From assembly GCA_949152475.1 (NCBI GenBank), contig OX424561.1:1302001-1366000 (forward strand): DNA of 64,000 bases, in the 5' to 3' direction. This stretch comes from Terebella lapidaria. Its lineage: Eukaryota > Annelida > Polychaeta > Terebellida > Terebellidae. Under the pieces are notes generated by a model, which did not search any database, was not told the DNA's origin, and saw nothing but the letters and a program-made list of their open reading frames with translations. The translations under genes and the position numbers were made by a program. Of the stretch, positions 11,361 to 23,120 are shown one piece after another. Position 1 is the first letter of the stretch, and each line of letters begins with the position of its first letter.

Positions 11361-12017
11361 TGGGGCTGCAGCGTGCTAGCATTAGCTGGACTCGTAAAGG
11401 GCCTCGATCATCTTAGTTTCATTCTGGATCCTACCTTGGTGCTGTTTGATAAAGTCAGGATGGCAACTAGGGGAGCCCAGTTTGTGGGAGTAGGTTGCCC
11501 AAGCTCCGGCTACTTCTATCTCATCAGTTATGATTCGGCGATCGATGTCATGTTTATGGTCTTGTTTTTGGAGCGTTGCCTCACCACGATTTTATGGAAG
11601 ATTTTGTCTTTGTTGGAGTGCGATGACATCAGCTTCGCCATCAGGTTGTTTCTTGTCCTGGCTGTTTGTATCCTGAGGGCTCGTTTCAGTAACTTTCTGG
11701 CCGCTCATCGGGCTGCTGACGTTGGGTCACTTGGGTGTAAACCATCAGATTGCCAGCCGCCTTCCAAGCCTGGAAGGAATCTTTATTTTCTTTGAGTGCA
11801 GCCTTGATTAGGGTGGACCAGGGTTTGTTTCATTGTGGTTTGATTGTTGTGCATGGAACGGAAGATTTGGCAGCTGATTTCAGCGACTTGGTTATACATC
11901 CTAGCAGTTGGTCCACTTTCTGGACAGACTCTGGAGATTTCTCTGGGGACCTGGCCAGCTGTTGTCTAGGGTGATATTGAACTTGGCTTTATCTGCTTTG
12001 TCCCATAGCCAGATGTG

Positions 12018-12600
12018 TCAGCTGCTGGTCCTCTTTGCTCTATTCCTCGGTGTGGCAGTGAGATTGACATCTAGTATGAACTGGGCCGACACTTGTACAT
12101 GCGCAGATGTACATCTGGCGTCTCTATCCATCACCCTATATTCGGTGATGGCTGTACCCTCCATTGCTATGATAAAATCAATGGTGTTACTTGAGGTGTC
12201 GTTGTGGTGGTAAAAGCTTGGGGCATGTGTTGTCCTGGGAGCTGGAACTATGCTTGACGAGGAACTCGCGGAACACTGTGTCTCTACGGTGCCTAGGGTT
12301 GGTATATTGTTGGAGTTGAGGTCCCCGAGTAGGATGGTTTCACAGTTAGTAGCTCCATATTTGGTGATGATTTTTTGTATGACATCAAGGTTCTCGAGGA
12401 AGTTGTCTTCCGCTCCCTTGGGTTCACGGCAGGGGAGGTATGCACTGATGATCACCATGTCACATGGGCAATCTGTCTTGATCTTAATGGCGATACACCT
12501 GTTGTTCCCGTCGTCTAGAGGTGTGACAAGTGAGTTAAGGCGGCGGGGCCAGATGATGGTGTGTTCCGGCGCACGGCTGTGTTGTAGTTGGCTGGAAAGG
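12018..12600 (-). pseudogene. LINE C endonuclease (EEP/APE) remnant
   Basis: The minus-strand frame from 12458 reads ISAYLP, then LLGDLNS and a late TIDFI, the pattern of exonuclease-endonuclease-phosphatase domains in LINEs, where the GDLN Asp/Asn are catalytic. The frame can be followed upstream to about 12590 (IIWPRRL), but the N-terminal part at 12600-12820 is frameshifted around a run of Gs. It would nick target DNA for target-primed reverse transcription. It is inactive as it stands. Confidence 0.75.
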
Positions 12601-13074
12601 TCTATGACATGTTGCTGTCATTTGCTCGGGCTAAGCTTGGGGCATGTGTGTCATTGCCACATGGCAGACTGGATACATTGGGACGCCCCAAGGGGGGGGG
12701 GGGGAGGGGGGAGTCACCCATGAAGGAGAGGGCGTGTAGTTTGCCATGGATGGGTACACGTGGTACATGGGCGTGGTCGGCATCATCTGGGCGTAGTCTC
12801 TGGCATCGTGTGAGTACACAGATTAGTGTGGTGCAGTGAGGGTCGCATTGACCTTCTGTGTGAGGAGTTTGACCTCTAGTCCGAGTATATCGAGTCTGAG
12901 GCTATTGATCGTTGTAGGGTCTAGCTGGTGTTGCTGGCGAGGAGTGTCGCGGACTCCGTCTGTGCTGTTCTGCCTCCTGGTCTCATGGGTACTGGTAGAA
13001 GATTCTCGGATTCTAAATGAGTCTTCGAGGTCTGTTACCTTGACTTCCAGTCATGCAATGTAGGCATTCTGGGA

Positions 13075-13440
13075 GATAACGTGTTTGAAGAAAACTCCTC
13101 GATTGTACTCAGTTTCTTTATTTGGACAACGATGAAAGAGTCCTGCAAAGACATAGAAAAATAAAGAAGGCTATAAACGCACAACCATGATGGTATTGGA
13201 AACTAATCATAAACACTACAAACATAATCAATAACTAGTCAGTGTATCAACAAAGTCTCTTGTCAGCGGTAATCTCTTCAGTGTTGGCGTTGTAGCCTGT
13301 TTTGGTTCGGATCGCTACTGGCTAGCTGTGCTATACGCGTTTTGGTTCCGTGGTCTCAACCAGCAACTAGAACTGTTGCGGCTGGCAGTTTCCCAATTTA
13401 CAAAAGTTTCATGTCATCAGTGAACGACTCGATAAATGGA
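13075..13440. other. No gene seen
   Basis: Between LINE C and the foldback element. It contains AATAAAG on the minus strand near 13110 and a GC-rich stretch around 13280-13390. It may be 5' LINE sequence or part of an LTR, but I find no partner for it. Confidence 0.25.
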
Positions 13441-13469
13441 GAGGGGGTTTCAGCGATGAAATGATGAAG

Positions 13470-14715
13470 ACCCAATGACAACCAACAGGTCTCAGCTGGG
13501 TCTCTCGAAAAGACCCAACAGAGCACAGCCAGGAGCATTTGTTTTGTCATTACATGTGACCCAATGGGACACTCATCATTTCATCTTCTCAACTGACCCA
13601 GTGGGAACCTGACCCAGTCAGACATTCATCGCTTCATCATTTTACCTGACCCAGTGGGACACTCATCATTTCATCCTTTCAACTGACCCAGTGGGACACT
13701 CATCATTTCATCCTTTCAACTGACCCAGTGGGAACCTGACCCAGCCAGACATTCATCGCTTCATCATTTAGCATGACCCAGTGGGACACTCATCATTTCA
13801 TCATTTCAACCGACCCAGTGGGAACCTGACCCAGTCAGACATTCATCGCTTCATCATTTTACATGACCCAGTGGGACATTCATCATTTCATCATTTTACA
13901 TAACCCAGTGGGACACTCATCATTTCATCCTTTCAACTGACCCAGTGGGAACCTCATCATTTCATCATTCCAACTGACCCAGTGGCAACCTGACCCAGTC
14001 AGACATTCATCGCTTCATCATTTAACATGACCCAGTGGGACACTCATCATTTCAACCGACCCAGTGGGAACCTGACCCAGTCAGACATTCATCGCTTCAT
14101 CATTTTACATGACCCAGTGGGACATTCATCATTTCATCATTTCACATAACCCAGTGGGACACTCATCATTTCATCCTTTCAACTGACACAGTGGGAACCT
14201 CATCATTTCATCATTCCAACTGACCCAGTGGCAACCTGACCCAGTCAGACATTCATCGCTTCATCATTTAACATGACCCAGTGGGACACTCATCATTTAA
14301 TCATTTCAACCGACCCAGTGGGAGCCTGACCCAGTCAGACATTCATCGCTTCATCATTTTACATGACCCAGTGGGACATTCATCATTTCATCATTTTACA
14401 TAACCCAGTGGGACACTCATCATTTCATCCTTTCAACTGACCCAGTGGGAACCTCATCATTTCATCATTCCAACTGACCCAGTGGCAACCTGACCCAGTC
14501 AGACATTCATCGCTTCATCATTCAACATGACCCAGTGGGACACTCATCATTTCATCATTTCAACCGACCCAGTGGGAACCTGATCCAGTCAGACATTCAT
14601 CATTTCATCATTTTACATGACCCAGTGGGACATTCATCATTTCATCATTTTACATGACTCAGTGGGAACCTCACCCAGCCAGACATTCATTGCTTCATCA
14701 TTCAACTTCATCATT
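13470..14715. repeat. Left arm tandem array of foldback element
   Basis: Short units alternate 'gacccagtgggac' plus 'actcatcatttcatcatt' and 'gacccagtcagac' plus 'attcatcgcttcatcat'. They combine into higher-order blocks of roughly 100-240 bp. Monomer spacing is about 33-47 bp. Confidence 0.9.
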
Positions 14716-15249
14716 CAATTTTTCGTGAAAAATGCCGACACAGCATTTTTCCGACTGGACAAAAAAAATTCAGGTCAAGGTCAAAGTTCATCCCCAGTAC
14801 CCCTTAAATATGTTTCACTCCGCGACAAAGCCGAAAATAACGTCTGTTTCGCTCCACGATGCACCGCTTCCGAGAGCATGAGAGCCACAAGGATGACTCG
14901 GCTAAAATTATTTCGAGCCCTAGGTCAACCGTCATTCTACGGATCACCCTCAAAATTAACGGTCTTCTTCCCTGGTGATATATGGACCTCCATGCAAAGT
15001 CCCACAGTCATTGCCATAACATTTTTTTAGTTATCATGTGGAACCAGAAATATTGATTTCATCCTCACGGACCTTACGGACCCCGAAGCCAGCTCAAAAA
15101 CAAAACGCTTTTTTCTACACCTCATTTCTGACCAGCTGTGGAAATTTGGCAGATATATCAGGGCGAACTGAAATTATCGTGCGGAAACCAGAAAATGAAA
15201 GAAAAAGAGAAATTTTTTTGACAAAAGCATAAAGGCATTACTGGTGTCT
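14716..15249. other. Spacer between foldback arms
   Basis: About 530 bp of non-arm sequence. Its left half ('aaaaatgccgacacagcat' through 'cgaaaataacgtctgtttcg') is the reverse complement of one array unit of Helentron-like family H (20562-22147 and 25589-28817), captured inside this element. The open frames here are short and carry no domain. Confidence 0.6.
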
Positions 15250-18200
15250 GCCTTGAAAATGAAGCGATGAATGTCTGACTGGGTCAGGTTCCCACTGGGT
15301 CAGTTAAAAGGATGAAATGATGAATGTCCCACTGGGTCATGTAAAATGATGAAATGGTGAATGTCCCACTGGGTCAGGTTCCCACTGGGTCGGTTGAAAT
15401 GATGAAATGATGAGTGTCCCACGGGGTCATGTTAAATGATGAAGTGATGAATGTCTGGCTGGGTCAGGTTCCCACTGGGTCAGTTAAAAGGATGAAATGA
15501 TGAATGTCCCACTGGGTCATGTAAAATGATGAAGCGATGAATGTCTGACTGGGTCAGGTTCCCACTGGGTCAGTTGGAATGATTAAATGATGAGGTTCCC
15601 ACTGGGTCAGTTGAAAGGATGAAATGATGAGTGTCCCACTGGGTCATGTAAAATGATGGAATGATGAATGTCTGACTGGGTCATGTGAAATGATGAATGT
15701 CTGACTGGATCAGGTTCCCACTGGGTCGGTTGAAATGATGAAATGATGAGTGTCCCACTGGGTCATGTTAAATGATGAAGCGATGAATGTCTGGCTGGGT
15801 CAGGTTCCCACTGGGTCAGTTAAAAGGAAGAAATGATGAATGTCCCACTGGGTCATGTAAAATGATGAAGCGATGAATGTCTGACTGGGTCAGGTTCCCA
15901 CTGGGTCAGTTGGAATGATGAAATGATGAGGTTCCCACTGGGTCAGTTGAAAGGATGAAATGATGAGTGTCCCACTGGGTTATGTAAAATGATGAAATGA
16001 TGAATGTCCCACTTGGCCATGTAAAATGATGAAATGATGAATGTCTCACTGGGTCAGGTTCCCACTGGGTCGGTTGAAATGATGAAATGATGAGTGTCCC
16101 ACTGGGTCAGGTAAAATGATGAAGCGATGAATGTCTGGCTGGGTCAGGTTCCCACTGGGTCAGTTAAAAGGATGAAATGATGAATGTCCCACTGGGTCAT
16201 GTAAAATGATGAAGTGATGAATGTCTGACTGGGTCAGGTTCCCACTGGGTCAGTTAAAAGGATGAAATGATGAATGTCCCACTGAGTCAGTTGAAAGGAT
16301 GAAATGATGAGTGTCCCACTGTGTCAGGTAGAATGATGAAGCGATGAATTTCTGACTGGGTCAGGTTCCCAATATGAGTCATTTGAAAGGATGAAATGAT
16401 GAGTGTCCCACTGGGTCAGGTAAAATAATGAAGCGATGAATGTCTGACTGGGTCAGGTTCCCACTCGGTCAGTTAAAAGGATGGAATGATGAATGTCCCA
16501 CTGGCTCATGTAAAATGATGAAGCGATGAATGTTTGACTGGGTCAGGTTCCCACTGGGTCAGTTGGAATGATGAAATGAGGAGGTTCCCACTGGGTCAGT
16601 TGAAGGGATGAAATGATGAGTGTCCCACTGGGTCATGTAAAATGATGAAATGATGAATGTCTGACTGGGTCAGGTTCCCACTCGGTCAGTTCAAAGGATG
16701 AAATGATGAGTGTCCCACTGGGTCATGTAAAATGATGAAGCGATGAATGTCTGGCTGGGTCATGTTCCCACTGGGTCAGTTGAAAGGATGAAATGATGAG
16801 TGTCCCACTGGGTCATGTAAAATGATGAAGCGATGAATGTCTGGCTGGGTCAGGTTCCCACTGGGTCAGTTGAAAGGATGAAATGATGAGTGTCCCACTG
16901 GGTCATGTAAAATGATGAAGCGATGAATGTCTGGCTGGGTCAGGTTCCCACTGGGTCAGTTGAAAGGATGAAATGATGAGTGTCCCACTGGGTCAGGTAA
17001 AATGATGAAGCGATGAATGTCTGGCATGGTCAGGTTCCCACTGGGTCAGTTAAAAGGATGAAATGATGAATGTCCCACTGGGTCATGTAAAATGATGAAG
17101 TGATGAATGTCTGACTGGGTCAGGTTCCCACTGGGTCAGTTAAAAGGATGAAATGATGAATGTCCCACTGAGTCAGTTGAAAGGATGAAATGATGAGTGT
17201 CCCACTGTGTCAGGTAGAATGATGAAGCGATGAATTTCTGACTGGGTCAGGTTCCCAATATGAGTCATTTGAAAGGATGAAATGATGAGTGTCCCACTGG
17301 GTCAGGTAAAATAATGAAGCGATGAATGTCTGACTGGGTCAGGTTCCCACTCGGTCAGTTAAAAGGATGAAATGATGAATGTCCCACTGGCTCATGTAAA
17401 ATGATGAAGCGATGAATGTTTGACTGGGTCAGGTTCCCACTGGGTCAGTTGGAATGATGAAATGAGGAGGTTCCCACTGGGTCAGTTGAAGGGATGAAAT
17501 GATGAGTGTCCCACTGGGTCATGTAAAATGATGAAATGATGAATGTCTGACTGGGTCAGGTTCCCACTCGGTCAGTTCAAAGGATGAAATGATGAGTGTC
17601 CCACTGGGTCATGTAAAATGATGAAGCGATGAATGTCTGGCTGGGTCATGTTCCCACTGGGTCAGTTGAAAGGATGAAATGATGAGTGTCCCACTGGGTC
17701 ATGTAAAATGATGAAGCGATGAATGTCTGGCTGGGTCAGGTTCCCACTGGGTCAGTTGAAAGGATGAAATGATGAGTGTCCCACTGGGTCATGTAAAATG
17801 ATGAAGCGATCGATGAATGTCTGGCTGGGTCAGGTTCCCACTGGGTCAGTTGAAAGGATGAAATGATGAGTGTCCCACTAGGTCAAGTCAGAAATACATA
17901 AGACCAATGTATTTCTGGTCAAGTGAAATGATGAAGCGATGAATGTCTGACTGGGTCAGGTTCCCACTCGGTCAGTTCAAAGGATGAAATGATGAGTGTC
18001 CCACTGGGTCATGTAAAATGATGAAGCGATGAATGTCTGGCTGGGTCATGTTCCCACTGGGTCAGTTGAAAGGATGAAATGATGAGTGTCCCACTCGGTC
18101 AGATTCTCAGTAGGTATGTCAAATGATTAAGCGATGAATCTTTCCTTTTGCCAATGGTCATTCCTTTAAATTTAAATTAGGGGGACGGGGGTAGGCTGTA

Positions 18201-18300
18201 TAGAGTACTAGGGTTGGGTCAATTGATCACCACGGCACTGACACTGCTACTGACACACCATAGTAAACCGGAAATTACATTGTGAAAATGTATGATCCCG
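15250..18300. repeat. Right arm tandem array of foldback element
   Basis: Reverse-complement version of the left-arm monomers ('gaagcgatgaatgtctgact', 'gggtcaggttcccactgggt'). It is about 2.4 times longer than the left arm. Part of the excess is an internal duplication of about 886 bp: the diagnostic variant 'cccaatatgagtc' occurs at 16371 and again at 17257. Confidence 0.9.
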
Positions 18301-18608
18301 AAGGACAGTTTGCGGCCAGACCCAGTGGTAACCCCGTTCGACCCAGCTGAGACATTGGTTCTCATTGGGTCTTCATCATTTCATCGCTGAAAACGCTTAT
18401 GGAGAAATGTCGGAACTCTCACGAGTGAGGTATGAAATTTGTCAACAGGAAGTTCGCCAGCAGAAGCGTCATTGGAAACAAATTCACAAATTTTGGAAAA
18501 GTAAGCAATAGGCTAGATCTACATCGATTAAAGTGGTGTCTTCAGTCAGTCAATTTAGTGCTACATGCCATATCACACAGTCATAGAAAACACTAGATTC
18601 TGAATTAT

Positions 18609-20160
18609 ACTCTGATTTTTCTAACTCGTTTACACCGTTTTTTGACATTAGAGCGTTGGGGGCGAAGCCCCCAACCCTCTACATGTCTATGTCAGTATGT
18701 GCTGACTTTTTTATGGAGGTTTCATGCCAACCTATCGACGCCCGTTTTGGCATATAAACCTTTGTTCACCTACTTCAAATGAGGATTTTCTTCGTCCTTG
18801 ACATAAAATCTCTCGATTTGATGGCAACCTTTGAATATTCCACAGATATATAATGCATAAATAGATGTGTTAGGTTTGAGAAAATTACGCAAAACGGTCA
18901 GCTCGTCTGAAAAACGTCAAAATGGCGGAGCCGATGGAAATTCACGTTCCCAGAATGCAAAGCAAATTTTACCGCAATGACGCGTACTTTGGAACACACA
19001 ATTTTCTGTGCAGCATTTTGTGCATGCATGTACATGTAACTTTGCGTGTGGCCTTCTTTGGCGTTATGAAGTAAACACAACGATTCGTCTGCGATACCAC
19101 GACTACATTTACCGTAATCTGCCATATTTTATCACTTGAGACGTGTTCCATGCTGGGTTGCGTAACCTTTTTATTTTAAACTGGTCTTTTAATTTGCTCA
19201 GTATGTATGTGTTATTTATATCATGATATCAGATGCAGATATTCATCATAGTATCCAATATTTTAAGGATATTCTATTGAGGTTCAATATCATTTTATCA
19301 GGCGTATCTGTTTCATTGAGTTCAAAATAAATGTTTACTCATTAGGAATATGATTGAAGTACGCCTATGTGTTTCATCATAATATAGGGAATGAATTGGA
19401 ATCATATGGGGGCATGATGTGGTTCAATTTTCTTTCTTTTTTTGCAGAAGGGGGGGGGGGGGGGGCGGGTAACGTTGTGTAAGATACATTCAGCTGTCGT
19501 GGTGCTGATGATGTGCTCGAGCTCTAATGTTGTCTCCCGTAGTTAGCTGCATTTTCTTGTTGCCGATATTTTTGCGATGTTTAATGGTATCGTATTGTAA
19601 CTTGGCATACTTCACCTGGAGATCAAACGGCATTTTTCTGCAAACTTTCAGACTTCTGCTCATAGAACTGTAAGAGTTAGCAATCTACTGCAATGATAAA
19701 TTTTCGCTGAAATCCTGTCGTTTGCATGTCAACAAATATTGTTTTCCTTTGGCACGTGATGGGCGATTCTGTTCCGATAATTTGCATAGGGGCGAGGGTT
19801 AGGATTTGGGACCGCCCACGCAGGTAAACTGATTCAAAATTACTCGCACGTGCAGGCACCTTGACGACAACTGACAACCCGATCCCCCTATTATGACTAA
19901 TTTGAACTTGTCCATTTGGATTCCGTCATCAGTTGTCGAGAACCAAGCAATATGTCGGCGCCCATGGTTCGAGCAAATCCTCGCTTAAATAAAACTTTTG
20001 TGTTTTGGAAGAAACAGATAGCGTCCCGGAAGGCAGGTTTGTGTAAATTAATTGCCGTTTGTATCACAGATATGCAATATTCAGTTAAATAGTTCGCTCG
20101 AAGGAAATTGACTGAACTGAAGGCAAAAAACGGTGTAAACGAGTTAAAAAAATCAGAGTA
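18609..20160. mobile_element. TIR element, ACTCTGATTTTT family, about 1.55 kb
   Basis: Ends are inverted: CTCTGATTTTTCTAACTCG plus TTTACACCGTTTTTTG at the left, and the reverse complement with one or two mismatches at 20122-20158. TA dinucleotides flank both ends. It shares the subterminal 'aatggtatcgtattgtaact' block with the copies at 8738 and 43975. No transposase is seen. A G-run of about 15 lies near 19450. Confidence 0.7.
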
Positions 20161-20261
20161 TAAATGCAAATTTGTCAGTCGACAAAGTCAGCTGGAAATC
20201 ATCAAAATGGCTTGACACTCCTACATATACTGGGAACACTCATACAAACTGCTCATACCGG

Positions 20262-22215
20262 ATTGGTACAGTAATAAATCAAATCAAATCATATGGGCAT
20301 GGTCCTAATAGTGGCACGCGGCCTAATAGTAGAGCGTCCCCATCTTTTGTAATTTTTGTAATCTTGTAACTCAATTCATTTTCTAATAAAATCTTGGAGC
20401 ATTCCAATCCACACATTTGAATCATAACATAAGAGGATTGAAGGCCGACGGACAAAAATTGGGTGGACTGAAAAATTTCGCGGAGGTTACCATGAAAGGA
20501 TAACCCTATAGGTATATTATTCAGTGATTTTCTTAAATTTGACCTCAAGTTTGACCTCATTAAGGCATTTCGGCAGAAATGCCTCTATGGTTTTATCAGA
20601 ATTCTTTTTTTTTTTTTTCTTCTGCCGTTTTTGTTTCCACGCGATAACTCGAGAATGCCTTGACAGATCGACTTGAAATTTTCACCACTGCTCAGATGTG
20701 CTGTATAGTTTTTGAGCCAGATCCGAGGTCCATGAAGTCCGTGAGGCTGAAATTGAGGTCATTTTTTGGACTTTGTTTCCGCACGATAACTCAAAAACTA
20801 TTCAGGCAATGGCTGCAAAACTTTGGATGGAGGTTCATATATCACCTTGGAACAACCCTATCGATTTTGGGGTCATATGACCTAGAGGTTAAAAGACTTT
20901 TCGCCAAGTCATCCTTAAGGTTTCCTGCATATCTCGGAAACGGTGCTTCGTAGAGCGAAACGGACGTCATTTTCGGACTCATCGCCCTAGACAATCATGT
21001 CTAAGGACCTTGATCTTGAATTTTTCGTCATTTTTTCGTTTTCGTCGATATCTCAGAATGTGCGACGTAGAGCGAAACGGACATTATTTTCGGACTCGTC
21101 GCCCTAGACAAACATGTCTAAGGGGTTTTAAGAGATGGCCTTTGACCTTGAATTTTTCTGCTGAGTCGGTGTGACATAGAGCGAAACGGACGTTATTTTC
21201 GATTTCGTCACCCTACACAAACATGTCTAAAGGGTATTATGGATGAAAATTTGACCTTGACCTGGAATTTTTTTGCCGAGTCGGCATTTTTGCGTTTCGG
21301 GTGATATCTCAGAAACGGTGCGTCAGAGAGCAAAACCGACGTTATTTTTAGACTCGTCGCCCTATACGAACATGTCTGAGGGGGTAGTATGGTGAACTTT
21401 GATCTTGACTTGAAATTTATTCGCTGAGTCGGCATTTTTCGTTTTTGTCGATATCTCAGAAACGGTGCGTTGTAGAGCGAAACGGACGTTATTTTCGGAC
21501 TCGTCGCCCTTTACAAACATGTCTGAGGGGTAGTATGGATGAAGTTTGACATTGACTTTGAATTTTTTTGCGGAGTTGGCATTGTAGCGTTTTGGGCGAT
21601 ATCTCGGAAACGGTGTGTCAGAGAGCGATACTGACGTTATTTTCGGACTCATCGCCCTAGACAAACATGTCTGAAGGTATGGATGAACTTTGATCTTGAC
21701 TTGAAATTTTTTTGCTGAGTCAGCATTTTTCGTTTCCGTCGATATATCTCGGAATCGGTGCGTCGTAGAGCGAAACCGACATTATTTTCGGACTCGTCAC
21801 TGTAGATGAACATGTCTGGGGGTATTACGGATGAACTTTGACCTTGACCTGAAATTTTTTTGCCTGGTCGGCATTTTTTGTTCTCGTTGATATTTTGGAA
21901 ACGGTGCATCGTAGAGCGAAACAGACGTTATATTCGGACTCGTCGCCCTAGACAAACATGTTCAATGGGTGGATTAAGTTGATTAATATGATTGGCCTGA
22001 AAATTTTTTGCTGAGTCGACATTTTTCATTTTCGTCGATATCTTGGAAACGGTGTGTCATAGAGCCCATGGTAAACATGTTATAAATATTATAAATTAGT
22101 CTTAACACCGAAATGCCTCCAAGGCATCTTTAGGCCTTGACGTCTAGTTTTTGCACGCGCTGCAGGAAGTCTTGCTTTGCTCGCCGTGTGCTACTATTAG
22201 GACCAATACGGTATA
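20262..22215. mobile_element. Disrupted MITE copy, GGTCCTAATAGT family
   Basis: The two halves (20262-20561 and 22148-22215) together match, in reverse complement, the intact 290-bp copy at 45000-45292. The match ends with 'ggaccaatacggtatac' at 22215. The copy was split by the family H element at 20562-22147, and the break falls at the T-run following 'gacctcat'. Confidence 0.65.
20562..22147 (+). mobile_element. Helentron-like array element, family H, copy 1
   Basis: The 5' end AAGGCATTTCGGC with the hairpin GGCATTTC-ggca-GAAATGCC is matched by an inverted CCGAAATGCCT near the 3' end (about 22106-22118). A short 3' hairpin (AAGGC...GCCTT) and the terminus GACGTCTAG follow. Between the ends lie about eight units of roughly 150 bp carrying 'gagcgaaacggacgttatt' and 'acaaacatgtct'. 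The element inserted into a T-run of an older MITE. The layout fits HINEs, the non-autonomous Helentron derivatives. Frames in the array are repeat artefacts. Confidence 0.6.
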
Positions 22216-22341
22216 CCATGTATATTCTGTCGACAGTGATTGAGTCATACTCAAAGCTTAAGGCTATTGTATGCATGATGAGGGTCATAATCATAATATG
22301 CATGGCCATGATCATATAATGCATATGAATAGTTACATAGA

Positions 22342-22415
22342 AGATCTACTAGACCCAGGTGCCGCTCATCGAGCATTAGCGCGCTCGATGAGTAGGGCAC
22401 CTGGGTCTAAGATCT
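22342..22415. other. 74-nt near-perfect hairpin
   Basis: AGATCT at both ends encloses AGACCCAGGTGCC and CTCATCGAGC on the left, answered by GCTCGATGAG and GGCACCTGGGTCT on the right. Small asymmetries are a G against TA(G) and ACT against A, with a loop around 'attagc'. The stem is about 30 bp and GC-richer than its surroundings. It could be a miRNA-like precursor, a tiny palindromic MITE, or a protein-bound cruciform. I cannot tell which. Confidence 0.55.
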
Positions 22416-22883
22416 ATATACAAAGGTTGCTAAGAAATTCAGTGTAGGTAAATGGAAGCTATGAAATTTTCACACATCTAGCTATCTTAAAAATTATTAC
22501 AAAACGAAATAGGGGTACTCAGATTAGAATAACAGTTCCACTTTCATATATCTACCATTATTTGTCGAATTCTTTTTATTGGTCTGCATTTTATAAGTTG
22601 CTTTTGGCAAATAAAAAAATAGGAAATACCCCCCAGAGTAGAGTTAACAGTTAAAACACTCGATAACATCATGAATATTTCACCAATCACAGATGATCGT
22701 ACAGGTTGGCGAATTATTACTGCAAAATCCTATTACTGGGCTTGGTTGATTGATTTGATGAAGTTTAGTGTTGTTGAAGGAAGTGAAGAAATATTGGAGC
22801 TGGAAGTTAGGACAATATTCACTATCAGATTATCGTCAGTGAATACAAGAAATAGCACCAAGTGCAGTAATGGAGTACGAGGA
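22416..22883. other. No gene seen
   Basis: AT-rich sequence with an 88-codon frame (22671-22937) that runs into the following MITE and has no recognisable motif. Confidence 0.3.
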
Positions 22884-22885
22884 TA

Positions 22886-23092
22886 CTGTAAAACTTCTAA
22901 TTTTGGCGGGCGATTTATTTGGCGGATTTGGCGGTAGGGGCAAAACCGCCAAATTAACTAGTCCGCCGAATTAACTAGATATATGTTAAGAAATATATGT
23001 GGTTTTGAAACCGCCAAATTAAATCTTCGCCAAATAACATGGGGCTCACAACCGCCAAATTTAACTAGCCGCCAAAATTAGTCTTTTTACAG
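22886..23092. mobile_element. MITE with TGGCGG-rich termini, copy 1
   Basis: TA-flanked element of 207 bp. The left end CTGTAAAACTTCTAATTTT plus GGCGG is mirrored by CCGCCAAAATTAGT ending TTTACAG. The interior repeats 'ccgccaaatta' several times. A second copy sits at 31305-31509. TA flanks and CTG ends suggest a Tc1/mariner-type MITE. Confidence 0.75.
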
Positions 23093-23120
23093 TAATAGGT
23101 CGCTGACCCATATGTAGTTT

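Larger units (their letters stand above)
9548..13070 (-). mobile_element. LINE C, decayed non-LTR retrotransposon
   Basis: On the minus strand, in the order of a LINE ORF2: endonuclease (12600-12018), reverse transcriptase (11360-10289) and a C-terminal region with a CCHC knuckle (10194-9548). Frameshifts, stops and an inserted 3'-tail fragment break it. The C-terminal YHR...LK...L segment and the CCHC region resemble those of LINEs A and B, so all three belong to one broad group. I do not assign a clade. Confidence 0.85.
13447..18383. mobile_element. 4.9-kb foldback element with tandem-repeat arms
   Basis: The outer ends are inverted copies: TTTCAGCGATGAAATGATGA followed by agacccaat at 13448, and the reverse complement near 18354-18380. 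The left arm (to about 14715) is a tandem array reading 'gacccagtgggaacctgac' and 'cattcatcgcttcatcatt'; the right arm (from about 15250) is the same array in reverse complement. The two are separated by a unique spacer. ATGGAGA occurs just outside both ends (13436-13442 and 18388-18394), a possible 7-bp target duplication. This plan matches Foldback/Galileo-type elements. There is no transposase. Confidence 0.75.

Noticed and set aside
13450..18380. CRISPR-like array
   Set aside because: Regular short repeats with 'spacers' at first sight, but the spacers are themselves repeats, the array inverts mid-way, and the setting is eukaryotic.
21208..21909. Overlapping minus-strand frames with 'SEN.V..AL' repeats, and the 221-codon frame at 27818-28483
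   Set aside because: Translations of roughly 150-bp array units of family H; the repeated peptide mirrors the DNA period and has no start or splice context.
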